A stretch of DNA of 64,000 nt from a virus. This document shows positions 33,968 through 41,933 of this stretch, piece after piece. Position numbers and translations under genes: made by a program. Numbering within the stretch: position 1 is the first letter of the stretch; every line of letters starts with the position of its first letter. The stretch covers positions 1-64,000 of IMG/VR virus record IMGVR_UViG_3300031951_015091; one strand, given 5' to 3'. The notes under the pieces were generated by a model. The model was not told the DNA's origin. It worked only from the letters and a program-made list of their open reading frames with translations, and ran no database searches.

Positions 33968-34981
33968 TCAAGTATTGAACAAGGTCATAGAAAAATTACT
34001 GCCTATTCCTTCTATGATACTAACTTTTATATAATCAGTAGTAATTATTGCATAGTCTAAATCACTATATTTGACTGTAAACTGACCCATAGGTAATGTA
34101 AAATATTGTAAAAGAATATCATTTTTATACAGGCCTGCGGTCAAATTTCTATCTACAGGACCTCCATTTGTTAAGCGAACTGAGCGAATGGTGTTTGTTG
34201 CTTCAGGTACAAATATGGCTTTACCTGGAACTGGCGCTGAAAAATCACTTAGAACATTGAAAGTTTTAATTAAATTGCTACCTGAACCACCACCGGTATT
34301 TGCAGCATTAAATGCAGCATTAGCATGATTAAAAATTCTACCGCCATCAAAAGTAATTGACTTCGGATTGGCCAGCGTATTGCTGGTAATTGAAATACCA
34401 TTAGATGCAACAAACGCAATTGTATCTAGGCCATTCGCAATTAGATCATTTTGACCTGCAATCTTCCACGTTTTAAATGTGGAGTTCATGGCAATCTTTA
34501 CATTGCCAGATCCTAAATTCGTTACATCAAAACCTGAGTTGGCATCAAAACGAATGCCAGTTACAGCTGTTACTACATTTGTATAGTTATTTGAATCATC
34601 AGTTAGGCTTACGGTTAGTGGACTACCGCCACCTCCAGATCCAGCATTTGCAGTATATTGCCGACTACCATCACCAAACTGAATGTAATCTCTTGTAGCA
34701 ACAGTATTAGCTGTTACATTACCAGTTCTAAAGAGGCCTGTTGCTTTATCAAAGGTTAATCTTGGTGAAGAACCAAGAATACCAGAATCATTGAATTGGA
34801 TTTCAGTATCTAAACCCGCCGGGCCTTCATACCTTTCAATGGTCTGGATTGTATTGGAAGGGCCACCACGATAGAAAATTTTGCCATCATATGTGTTGAT
34901 GGCAATTTCACCATTTGCTAGGCTAGTAGGAACATTCCCACTAATATAGGAATGCCGTAACTCAATGACTGTATTAGACAT
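33968..34981 (-). CDS. Tail fibre protein (337 residues)
   Basis: N-terminal VIELRHSYISGNVPTSLANGEIAINTYDGKIFYR is the phage fibre/hyaluronidase-type N-terminal head (P-T-x-L-x-x-GE-x-AxN) that anchors fibres to the baseplate. GLDTEIQFNDSGILGSSPRLTFD is another common fibre motif; a single FNHANAAFNAAN shaft repeat lies near 220; the C-terminal 100 residues form a beta domain (LTAGLYKNDILLQYFTLPMG) that may be the tip. Short overlap (1 bp) with the coiled-coil gene upstream. Confidence 0.8.
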   Translation of the reverse strand: MSNTVIELRHSYISGNVPTSLANGEIAINTYDGKIFYRGGPSNTIQTIERYEGPAGLDTEIQFNDSGILGSSPRLTFDKATGLFRTGNVTANTVATRDYIQFGDGSRQYTANAGSGGGGSPLTVSLTDDSNNYTNVVTAVTGIRFDANSGFDVTNLGSGNVKIAMNSTFKTWKIAGQNDLIANGLDTIAFVASNGISITSNTLANPKSITFDGGRIFNHANAAFNAANTGGGSGSNLIKTFNVLSDFSAPVPGKAIFVPEATNTIRSVRLTNGGPVDRNLTAGLYKNDILLQYFTLPMGQFTVKYSDLDYAIITTDYIKVSIIEGIGSNFSMTLFNT

Positions 34982-35442
34982 TAGAACGAGCTGCCGTCAT
35001 TTACCTTTATATTAAAAAGATCAGTAACTTTTTGCTCAACCTTCTTTTCTTCCATTTTTTCTGGATTTAACTTCTTTAATTTGGAAGGTGTGGCAATGTT
35101 TTCTAATTTTTCAACGTATTCTTTTAGATTAGTAATTTCTGTTTTTTTGTTTTCTAAATCTTTTTGAAGGGCTGTATTTTTCTTCATTACATCATTTAAA
35201 GCACCTTGCAACCTAGATTTTTCCTCATGAGCAGTAGCGTTTACTTCTGCTTTCATTTTGAATTCTTTTAATTCTTCATAAGTCTTAATCAGCTCATTAT
35301 ATTTTTGTTCTACTTCTACTTTTGCTTTACCGGTATCTTCTGCTAATTTTAACTGAGTTTGAAATACAAAATTTTGCTTAATGATTGAAACTAAGTTATC
35401 AAGCAATATCTCCTGGTAAGCATTTGAAAATTCTACATTCAT
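34981..35442 (-). CDS. Coiled-coil protein within the fibre cluster
   Basis: 153 residues, nearly all helix: residues about 40-115 are Lys/Glu-rich heptads (VEVEQKYNELIKTYEELKEF, LQKDLENKKTEITNLKEYVEKL). The N-terminus FSNAYQEILLDNLVSIIKQN may be a docking helix. AAGGGG ribosome site. Similar short coiled-coil proteins accompany fibre genes in T4-like marine phages; a connector or assembly chaperone role is inference. Confidence 0.75.
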   Translation of the reverse strand: MNVEFSNAYQEILLDNLVSIIKQNFVFQTQLKLAEDTGKAKVEVEQKYNELIKTYEELKEFKMKAEVNATAHEEKSRLQGALNDVMKKNTALQKDLENKKTEITNLKEYVEKLENIATPSKLKKLNPEKMEEKKVEQKVTDLFNIKVNDGSSF

Positions 35443-35461
35443 AACGACCCCTTATCATTGT

Positions 35462-36838
35462 TTAAAATGTTCCACCAGATAGGTGAGCAAATGTTGGAAC
35501 GCCAGTATTATTAATTGTCAAAACATGACCTTCAGTTGATGAAGATGCGGTAGTAAATGCTCCTGAACCTTGGCCAAGTAAAACACCGTTTGTTGTAAAT
35601 GTTCCTGCACCAGTACCGCCTCTTGCAACACCTAATGTACCTGAAGTAATTTGCGATGCAGAAATGCCAATAAGTGTTGAATTGGCCTGTGAGATTCGGC
35701 CATTTGCTTCTAATGTAAATGAAGCAATTGTTGCACCATTACCATAACTTCCTGCAGCCGCTGTTATTGTTGTATAATCTGTATTAGCCTGATTAAATGC
35801 CGCATTAGCATGATTGAAAGCGGCTTGTACATATGCAGAAGAACCTGCGGCGTTTGCAGCTGCAAAAGCGGCATTAGCCTGATCAAATGCAGCAGTAATA
35901 TTGGTGTTCTGTGAAAGATTTACACCATTGATATTGTTTGCAGAAATGAAAGCTGCATTAGCGGTATTATAAGAATTATAAACTAATGTCTGTAAATCTT
36001 GTCCGTTTAATGTAATTGACTGTGATTTTAGATTAGCCCTAAGAGTTGCAATCTTAAATGAAGGATTATTAATATCGATGTTATTGTTAGCACCAATTTC
36101 TGCTGTATAACCTTCAAAAAGTTGAAATTCTTTTGTACCTGCATCACGAATAAGACCGGTATGAGCATTGACACCATCGTTATAGTGACCTGTAAAACCA
36201 ATATCAAGTATGTCTGAAGTATAATTACCTGCAGCAAGAATAATTAAACTGTCATTAGCAACAATCTGCGAAGAACTTACAGTAAAGGTATTACCTAAAA
36301 CACTTAAATTGCCTGTAATACTTAAATCACCAGAGATTGTGCCGCCAGTATTTGCATTAATCGAATTATTAGCACGAATGAAAGCAGCAGTAGCAGTATT
36401 TTGTGCATTAGTAATATTGGTGTTCTGTGTATTATTAACACCAGCTTCATTGTTGGCCTTAGCAAAGGCGCCGTTAGCATAAATGCTTGCTGAGTTAGCT
36501 GCAGCAAAAGCGCCGTTTGCATAGATTCCAGCCGAAGTAGCAGTTACGAGAGCAGTATTTGCTTGAATGAAAGCTGCATTAGCGTGATTTCTTGCATATA
36601 CATCAGCACCAGCATTAGCAACAGTATTTGCAAGGTCATAGGCAGCATTAGCATGATTATAAGCTCTTTCAAACTTATCAATGTAAAACTTACCGCCAAT
36701 TGCAATCGAACCTGTGCCATCAGGTGAACCAATAAACAGAGTATTACTTGCATATGAATAAGCTGGTTCACCGGCAAGTAGAGAGGTTGGCGTTGCCGTT
36801 CCTGTAGAAAACTTTAATTGTATTACGGTATTAGCCAT
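35462..36838 (-). CDS. Tail fibre protein with ANAAF shaft (458 residues)
   Basis: N-terminal MANTVIQLKFSTGTATPTSLLAGEPAYSY is the fibre-head attachment motif. Shaft regions at about 55-150 and 295-350 carry HANAAF/AFAAAN repeats. Residues about 165-295 (SITGNLSVLGNTF, YNDGVNAHTGLIRD, FQLFEGYTAEIGANN) closely resemble a segment near residues 690-800 of the giant RCC1 fibre, so the two are paralogues by module exchange. C-terminus (GTLGVARGGTGAGTFTTNGV) is the GGTG motif typical of long phage fibres; no propeller is attached. Confidence 0.85.
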   Translation of the reverse strand: MANTVIQLKFSTGTATPTSLLAGEPAYSYASNTLFIGSPDGTGSIAIGGKFYIDKFERAYNHANAAYDLANTVANAGADVYARNHANAAFIQANTALVTATSAGIYANGAFAAANSASIYANGAFAKANNEAGVNNTQNTNITNAQNTATAAFIRANNSINANTGGTISGDLSITGNLSVLGNTFTVSSSQIVANDSLIILAAGNYTSDILDIGFTGHYNDGVNAHTGLIRDAGTKEFQLFEGYTAEIGANNNIDINNPSFKIATLRANLKSQSITLNGQDLQTLVYNSYNTANAAFISANNINGVNLSQNTNITAAFDQANAAFAAANAAGSSAYVQAAFNHANAAFNQANTDYTTITAAAGSYGNGATIASFTLEANGRISQANSTLIGISASQITSGTLGVARGGTGAGTFTTNGVLLGQGSGAFTTASSSTEGHVLTINNTGVPTFAHLSGGTF

Positions 36839-37141
36839 TTAAAATGAGCCTCCGACTATTATTGTAACTGGTGGTTTTATTTCGTATTTTCCTGTGTCCG
36901 CATTAAACACAACACTATCTCCATCTTCAGCTGAGCCAGTAACATCAACAAGTTCTGCTAAAGCAACATTTGGTTTTGGTCGGAAATTTTGCGAAATCAT
37001 TACTGATTTGTTTGTTTGAGTAATTCGTACTTTGCCTAAAAGATTTATTTGAGGCTCAGCAACATTTGCACTTGGTGTAAAATTTTGTGATGCTAATTTA
37101 GGTTTAACACCTGGCCGTATTCTAATTGCGCCTATATCCAT
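36839..37141 (-). CDS. Small virion protein with duplicated SQNF motif
   Basis: 100 residues. Two copies of one unit: AIRIRPGVKPKLASQNFTP and KVRITQTNKSVMISQNFRP, each followed by NVA, about 36 residues apart, then GDSVVFNADTGKYEIKPP, a fibre-attachment type segment. Related to 27969-28298. Overlaps the next upstream gene (TAATG). Probably a small fibre adaptor. Confidence 0.7.
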   Translation of the reverse strand: MDIGAIRIRPGVKPKLASQNFTPSANVAEPQINLLGKVRITQTNKSVMISQNFRPKPNVALAELVDVTGSAEDGDSVVFNADTGKYEIKPPVTIIVGGSF

Positions 37142-37473
37142 TATCGTGTTATTCCAGGTAGAACATTTACTATGCCTTCAACAACTCTTGTTCTTGTGGT
37201 ATCTGGAGCTGTAATAACCAAATCATACAAATATCTTCCGGGAGTTATATTTGCAGTATTGGCTGCTGTCATCGTGAGAGTGATTTCACCATTTGAGATG
37301 CCCGTAACTGTTGCGGTAAAGTTATTGGCTACTGAAGAATAATATGATTTTCTTATTTGAGATGCAGCGGTATAACCTGCCAAGTTAATTGAATCACCGC
37401 CAATATCATCAACATTAATTATGACAGAAAAAGACGCATTTTGTTCGATATTAAGTTCTGAATAAGCAGCCAC
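37141..37473 (-). CDS. Small beta-sandwich fibre-base protein
   Basis: 110 residues from a GTG start, set by GGGAG 6 bp upstream. ELNIEQNASFSVIINVDD, then DSINLAGYTAASQIRKSYYSS, ITLTMTAANTANITPGRYLYDLVI and a closing EGIVNVLPGITR resemble BppU-like N-terminal baseplate/upper-fibre domains found in many phages. Its ribosome site lies in the 3' arm of a hairpin whose loop holds a late promoter (37480-37512). Confidence 0.75.
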   Translation of the reverse strand: MAAYSELNIEQNASFSVIINVDDIGGDSINLAGYTAASQIRKSYYSSVANNFTATVTGISNGEITLTMTAANTANITPGRYLYDLVITAPDTTRTRVVEGIVNVLPGITR

Positions 37474-37479
37474 AAATTA

Positions 37480-37512
37480 CTCCCGTTTTATCGTCTATTT
37501 AGTTAAAACGGG
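37480..37512 (-). promoter_or_regulatory. Hairpin masking the ribosome site, with late promoter in its loop
   Basis: Minus strand: 5' arm CCCGTTTTA (37512-37504), 13-nt loop containing CTAAATAG (37502-37495), 3' arm TAAAACGGG (37490-37482). The 3' arm contributes GGG of the ribosome site GGGAG (37484-37480) for the GTG at 37473. Read-through RNA would fold and hide the site; RNA begun from the loop promoter, about 6 bp on, would lack the 5' arm and be translatable. T4 genes e, soc and 49 are known to work this way. Confidence 0.65.
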
Positions 37513-37527
37513 TACTTACCAAAAAAT

Positions 37528-38355
37528 CTAATTTAAACCCATTTCTTGACGAATTTTAGTGGCTGATATTGAATGAATTGTATCATCAAAGGTTTCTTGT
37601 TCGATTTTATAACCAACATCTCGTCCATAGGTTATATTGACAATATTTGGCACAAGAAGAATTTCATATTGACCTTGATAAAGGGGGTCGAGGTCTTTCT
37701 TAATGAGTTCTTTAACTTGGTTTGACGCAAAAGGATTTGATCCATTCCAACCTTGGCAATCACGAATCATAATTACAACTTGTCCTGTCTTAGAGATTGC
37801 TCTATCAAATAAAGCCCTATGCCCTTTATGCCAAGGTTGCCATCTACCTAACATTTGAACAGTTTCTTTCTTCCAATCAAAAGTTGGCCGGCGCCGGTCA
37901 GAAAGTATATGGTCACCAACAAATTCTACCCACTTCTCCGCATTTTGTTCTGTTATACGAAAATCATAAACCTCTGGAGGAACAAAAACTTTATTTGTAT
38001 CTTCAAATCTACCTTTTTCGATTGTGTCGATCCATATGGTCCAATCTGCTTTAAAATTATGCCTCATTTCTGGTAATGGAGCTATAAAATCTGCAATAAC
38101 AAAATCTTTTAAAAAAGAATCTGCTAACTCTCTCATTCTGATTGATTGACGTATTCTGCCTTCATTAGAGAAATCCCAATCATTATATTTTTTTCTTACA
38201 TCGTCTGCATTTATCCACTTAACTTTAGCTCTAGTTTCACCAACATTATCAGCCATATTAAAAAATTCTGAATGATCCTCTAGATATTTTTTTAATTTTT
38301 CTGCAAAATATGTTTTACCAGATCCTGGTAATCCCATTATCAATATTCTTTTCAT
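37528..38355 (-). CDS. APS-kinase-like / HxGH adenylyltransferase fusion
   Basis: 275 residues in two domains. Residues 1-150: P-loop GLPGSGKT (8-15), then INADDVRKKYNDWDFSNEGR and IRQSIRMRELADSF, VIADFIAP, TIWIDTIEKGRFEDTNKVFV, the block order of APS kinase (CysC). Residues about 166-275: LGRWQPWHKGHRALFDRAI with HKGH at 176-179 and SISATKIRQ near 262-270, the HxGH and IS-x-T-x-x-R signatures of nucleotidyltransferases. Next to a sulfotransferase gene (4 bp overlap), so PAPS supply is plausible. The second domain is shorter than ATP sulfurylase and looks more like NMN- or cytidylyl-type transferases, so its substrate is open. Confidence 0.82.
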   Translation of the reverse strand: MKRILIMGLPGSGKTYFAEKLKKYLEDHSEFFNMADNVGETRAKVKWINADDVRKKYNDWDFSNEGRIRQSIRMRELADSFLKDFVIADFIAPLPEMRHNFKADWTIWIDTIEKGRFEDTNKVFVPPEVYDFRITEQNAEKWVEFVGDHILSDRRRPTFDWKKETVQMLGRWQPWHKGHRALFDRAISKTGQVVIMIRDCQGWNGSNPFASNQVKELIKKDLDPLYQGQYEILLVPNIVNITYGRDVGYKIEQETFDDTIHSISATKIRQEMGLN

Positions 38356-39143
38356 ATTTTATAATCTTTCTCCATTTCAACAAAACGATTGTAAAGTTCT
38401 TCTCCTAAAATTTCTTTTGGATCTTTAGCTGTCTTTTGTAGTTTTGGCCTAATTGTATGTAATCCTTCAATACCCCAAGCAAGTAAATCAGCATCCTGCG
38501 TATCATTTTCTATATCATCAAAATTATAATTCCATTTTGGTAGTTCTAAAAATTCTTCAATTTTTTGTATTTGTTTTATTGGTTGATTAATAAGATCATC
38601 ATAATTCACAATTACAATTTTGTTTGGCGCCTCTATTTTAATTTGTTTTAAAACTTCCATATCTTCTTTAACTATTTCATACCAGATAAATCCCATTCGA
38701 GTATCATCATTTATTAAACAGTTATTTTCGTGTAGTATCTTATCTACATTTGAAGTTATATCTTTTTTAATTAATGAAAGCCAACTTGCCATTACACTTG
38801 GTAAATCTCTTTCTGTTACTATAGCTTTCATTTCTCTACCAAATAATTCCGAAGCATATAACATATTTTTTCCCCAAGCTCTGTCTTTATCGATTATTAT
38901 TGGTTCTGAACGATGTTTCCAAAAAGCAGGAAGTATTGCTTTTGTTATATTATTAATTTGTTCAACAAAACGATTTGCATTAACTGCTGGTTCTTTATCC
39001 CATATTTCTTGAAGTTTTGAAGTTACTTGAAGCATAGGAGAAGTTGGAGTAACATAAACATTTGGATTCTGATTTAAAATTGAAGCTAAAACAGTTGATC
39101 CTGATCTTGATAGTCCTGCCATAAAGTGATAAGTTTTATCCAT
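38352..39143 (-). CDS. PAPS-dependent sulfotransferase
   Basis: 263 residues. Near the N-terminus YHFMAGLSRSGSTVLASIL is the 5'-phosphosulfate binding loop; PIIIDKDRAWGKNM and KAIVTERDLPSVMASWLSL correspond to the 3'-phosphate binding part (RD-x-x-x-x-x-S). The end is helical (LGEELYNRFVEMEKDYKI). Transfers sulfate from PAPS to a hydroxyl of a sugar, lipid or peptide. Cytoplasmic: no signal peptide. Start codon overlaps the stop of the Cys-cluster gene (TAATG). Substrate unknown; its neighbours suggest a glycan or a fibre protein. Confidence 0.88.
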   Translation of the reverse strand: MDKTYHFMAGLSRSGSTVLASILNQNPNVYVTPTSPMLQVTSKLQEIWDKEPAVNANRFVEQINNITKAILPAFWKHRSEPIIIDKDRAWGKNMLYASELFGREMKAIVTERDLPSVMASWLSLIKKDITSNVDKILHENNCLINDDTRMGFIWYEIVKEDMEVLKQIKIEAPNKIVIVNYDDLINQPIKQIQKIEEFLELPKWNYNFDDIENDTQDADLLAWGIEGLHTIRPKLQKTAKDPKEILGEELYNRFVEMEKDYKI

Positions 39144-39502
39144 TATTTTAAAGTCATATTTGGTATATTTGGGTGATGATTTTTACGACAGTCAAATTGA
39201 CGACAAGCTATTGGCCTATCTTCATATATTGAACATTTACCATTAATGAACATACCACATCCACCTTCTTTTTTTCTATAGAGAACAATTGTTGGACCAA
39301 CATTTGGGTTTATTTCTAAATGACCTTCATTTGGATTTAATAAGCTGATTGGATATTTACCAGAAGCAACTTCTTCAATTGTAAGATATGGAGATAATTT
39401 TTCACAACAAAAAGTGCAAGTACCGCAAGGCACTTCGGATATTTCTTCATCGGATCTAATTGAAGTTATATTAATATTTTTTATATCAAAGTTAATTTTC
39501 AT
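39143..39502 (-). CDS. YkgJ-type cysteine-cluster protein
   Basis: 119 residues. CGTCTFCC (C26, C29, C32, C33) is the CxxCxxCC motif of the YkgJ/zinc- or iron-chelating family, followed by GGCGMFINGKCSIYEDRP and ACRQFDC, the second half of the same metal site. Family function is uncertain (metal binding, sometimes beside modification enzymes). Overlaps the TPR glycosyltransferase end by 11 bp, within the enzyme cassette. Confidence 0.88.
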   Translation of the reverse strand: MKINFDIKNINITSIRSDEEISEVPCGTCTFCCEKLSPYLTIEEVASGKYPISLLNPNEGHLEINPNVGPTIVLYRKKEGGCGMFINGKCSIYEDRPIACRQFDCRKNHHPNIPNMTLK

Positions 39503-40799
39503 GTAGGTATTCTTTAAGCTCTGCTAAAGGTAGATCCCAATTATCATATCGTTTTTGTCTAAAAATAGTAAGATTATCATTATACCATTTTGTTTTATGA
39601 CCAGGTATTGCCCAAGTATAATAGTTTAAAAGTGGTGTTAAAACCACAGAAAGTTTTCCCATAGCTCCTGCTGCATGAATCAAAGAGGTGCAACTAGAAA
39701 CAACTATGTCCATTTGATCGATATAGTCGAAGGTATCATCCCAATTTTTAATTTTGTCTTTTAAATTAATCACTCTTGGATGATTAAAATCTTCATCCAT
39801 GTGAAAGGAATAAATTGTATAATCTTCTGGAATACAATCTATCATTTGCTCAAAAGGAACAGTTCGATGAAGGTCTTGGTCATAGTGTGGATTTCCCATC
39901 GATTTAATACCAATTTTTTTCTTACCTTCTAATTTTGGCGCTTTTCTGATGGGTGACAAATATGGCCCATACCATAATTCATTTTGTTCTAGTTCTAAGT
40001 AACTAGGTACAGGCATCGAATATGTCCATAACCAATCGTCTGGTAATTGTTTGACATTTGACATGCAAGGAAAACCACATCTTTCAAATATATTAATAAC
40101 GGCTTTACTGTTTGAAAACCATATAGGATTTAAACCTCTTTCTTTAAGGTGCTTCATAAACCTTACAGAGATAATCTCATCACCAATACCGCCTTCAGCG
40201 CAAACAAGTATGGTTTTTCCTTTTGCTGGTTCTCCTTGCCAAAGATTAGTTTTTGGAAAAGGAAATTCATGCCAAGAATTAAACGCTCGACCTCCTAACA
40301 AGACTTCTCTCAAACCTTTTTTAAATAATCCATTTCTCAGATCATATGTGCCAAGATTAAATTTTACTTTTCTACCAAGTTCTTCATCGTGAGGTTTAGT
40401 TAGAATATCCCTTAAAACTTTTTCACCTAAATCTTTTCGATCTAATAAAAAATAAGTAAAAGCTTCTTCCATTCTAAGTTCTGGATCATCAGGATTATCT
40501 TTTAGAGATAATTGTATAAATTTTAAAGCATCTTCAGGTTTGTTTAGTTGAAGGTAACCTCTTATAATATTTGTTCTTACTTTATATTTTTCTTCTGTTG
40601 GTAAAGAAAAATCATTATACATCTTTAATGCTATTTTTAATGATCCATCAAAACTTTTACATCTCACATATAATTGTCCTAATTCATCAAAATGCTCTAT
40701 ATTTTGAGCATAAGGAAACATTAGATCTAAAACAATTTTAGCTTTTTCTTTTTGATTAATGTCAATAAGAAATTTAGCTGTTGATAGAGGATCATTCAT
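39492..40799 (-). CDS. TPR-domain glycosyltransferase (GT-B, GT9/OGT-like)
   Basis: 435 residues. The N-terminal 150 are tetratricopeptide-like helices (EHFDELGQLYVRCKSFDGSL, IIRGYLQLNKPEDALKFIQL). The C-terminal part is GT-B: GKTILVCAEGGIGDEIISVR (GDE loop, as in heptosyltransferases and O-linked transferases of bacteria), WFSNSKAVINIFERCGF, and DIVVSSCTSLIHAAGAMGK for the donor nucleotide. TPR-GT fusions of this kind modify proteins or build surface glycans. Part of the overlapping enzyme operon. Acceptor and sugar unknown; tail-fibre glycosylation is my inference. Confidence 0.85.
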   Translation of the reverse strand: MNDPLSTAKFLIDINQKEKAKIVLDLMFPYAQNIEHFDELGQLYVRCKSFDGSLKIALKMYNDFSLPTEEKYKVRTNIIRGYLQLNKPEDALKFIQLSLKDNPDDPELRMEEAFTYFLLDRKDLGEKVLRDILTKPHDEELGRKVKFNLGTYDLRNGLFKKGLREVLLGGRAFNSWHEFPFPKTNLWQGEPAKGKTILVCAEGGIGDEIISVRFMKHLKERGLNPIWFSNSKAVINIFERCGFPCMSNVKQLPDDWLWTYSMPVPSYLELEQNELWYGPYLSPIRKAPKLEGKKKIGIKSMGNPHYDQDLHRTVPFEQMIDCIPEDYTIYSFHMDEDFNHPRVINLKDKIKNWDDTFDYIDQMDIVVSSCTSLIHAAGAMGKLSVVLTPLLNYYTWAIPGHKTKWYNDNLTIFRQKRYDNWDLPLAELKEYLHEN

Positions 40800-41295
40800 T
40801 TTTTTCTTCTAATCTAAAAATTTGTACTAAGCCGCCTGAAAAAGAATGAAACAACCATGGTCTAAACAAAACGCCTTGGCCTGGTTTAAAATCATAAGAT
40901 ACAATTAAATCCCAATCATGTAAATTTCTATAATTCAATTTATATTCTTCTAAAGCAGTTTTAGGACCGTTTAAATTTTCATAGATGTTTAACAAAGTCC
41001 TGTCTAATGCTACAACAAAAATCCATTCGTTTAATTTTTCAAAACTTTCAAAATGAATAAAAGGAAAAGGATGCCTAAAAATTCCTGATTTTTCTTTATT
41101 GACAATAACATTAGTGCCTAAAACAATTTTAAATCTTTCTTCAATATCTTTAGGTATCATATTGAAATCTGGTATTTCTTTTCCAAATTCTTTATCTACA
41201 AAGCTCAAATTGCTAGTAATATTGCCAATATTTGTAGAATCTTCTCTTGTAATAAAATCGTCTACACTAATTATTTTAACTAATCGATGTAACAT
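40792..41295 (-). CDS. Possible 2OG-Fe(II) oxygenase-like cupin-fold protein
   Basis: 167 residues, weakly similar to small phage double-stranded beta-helix proteins. H81-F-E83, H150 and R161 (FIHFESF ... LFHSFSGGLVQIFRLE) fit the H-x-D/E ... H ... R metal and 2-oxoglutarate pattern, with the Arg 11 residues after the distal His as in that family. Strand-rich between 70 and 165. Stop overlaps the next gene by 8 bp. A hydroxylase acting on a sugar or peptide would suit the context; if the motif is chance, it is simply an unknown protein. Confidence 0.6.
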   Translation of the reverse strand: MLHRLVKIISVDDFITREDSTNIGNITSNLSFVDKEFGKEIPDFNMIPKDIEERFKIVLGTNVIVNKEKSGIFRHPFPFIHFESFEKLNEWIFVVALDRTLLNIYENLNGPKTALEEYKLNYRNLHDWDLIVSYDFKPGQGVLFRPWLFHSFSGGLVQIFRLEEKNE

Positions 41296-41297
41296 CT

Positions 41298-41882
41298 TTA
41301 AGTATTAGCAACTTGATACATTATATTTTGTGGTTCATCTATTTTATGAACCGACCATGTTATTAATATTTCAGCAATAACATTATTATGTGTTCTGGAA
41401 GCATGAATACATTGTTCATCATTATAATTTTTGAATATTTTGTCCCAATAAGGATCAAGAACAAACTTATAATCTATAACACGCATATCAACATCGTGAA
41501 TTAATCCAAGAGGAGTTTCACTTCCGCCGCTTTTAATGTCTTCCTTATTTCTTTTTTTGGAAAACATATCAAGAGTGTGGCTATAGATTGCTCTTTTATG
41601 TGTGGGATCTATGAGGAAAATATCATGTCGAGGATGAGGAACTCTAATATCAATTTGAGTGCCGTGTTTACAAACACGAAAAAGTTCTTTAATGCAATGA
41701 AAAAAACCATCACCTAAGTGTTCAAGTATGTGGTGTGCAATCACATGGTCTACACTATCATTATCAAAAGGCAAATTATCCCGTTCTAAATCTAGAACAT
41801 GATCTGGTTCAGAACCAGCATAACTGTCTATATTAATATAATCGGGAATTCTTTTGTTGCCTGAACCAATATTTATTTTCAT
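41298..41882 (-). CDS. Class I SAM-dependent methyltransferase
   Basis: 194 residues. MKINIGSGNKRIPDYINID is motif I plus the ribose-binding Asp; LPFDNDSVDHVIAHHILEHL with FFHCIKELFRVCKHGTQIDI gives motifs II-III of the Methyltransf_11 type seen in surface-polysaccharide clusters. The ATG at 41880-41882 is chosen because AAAGGTGAT lies 6 bp upstream; a GTG 9 bp earlier is possible but would overlap that site. First gene of the six-gene enzyme cassette, right behind a sigma70 promoter. Substrate unknown. Confidence 0.85.
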   Translation of the reverse strand: MKINIGSGNKRIPDYINIDSYAGSEPDHVLDLERDNLPFDNDSVDHVIAHHILEHLGDGFFHCIKELFRVCKHGTQIDIRVPHPRHDIFLIDPTHKRAIYSHTLDMFSKKRNKEDIKSGGSETPLGLIHDVDMRVIDYKFVLDPYWDKIFKNYNDEQCIHASRTHNNVIAEILITWSVHKIDEPQNIMYQVANT

Positions 41883-41904
41883 AATTATCACCTTTAAACA
41901 TGAA

Positions 41905-41933
41905 ATTATAACACATCTTTATTTATTTGTCAA
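41905..41933 (-). promoter_or_regulatory. Consensus sigma70 promoter of the enzyme cassette
   Basis: Minus strand TTGACA (41928-41933), 17-bp spacer, TATAAT (41905-41910): both hexamers are perfect and the spacing is ideal. The -35 overlaps the end of the upstream RCC1 gene (stop at 41930). The spacer includes AATAAATA, one base off the late octamer. Expected start near 41898, 16 bp before the methyltransferase ATG. Confidence 0.88.
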
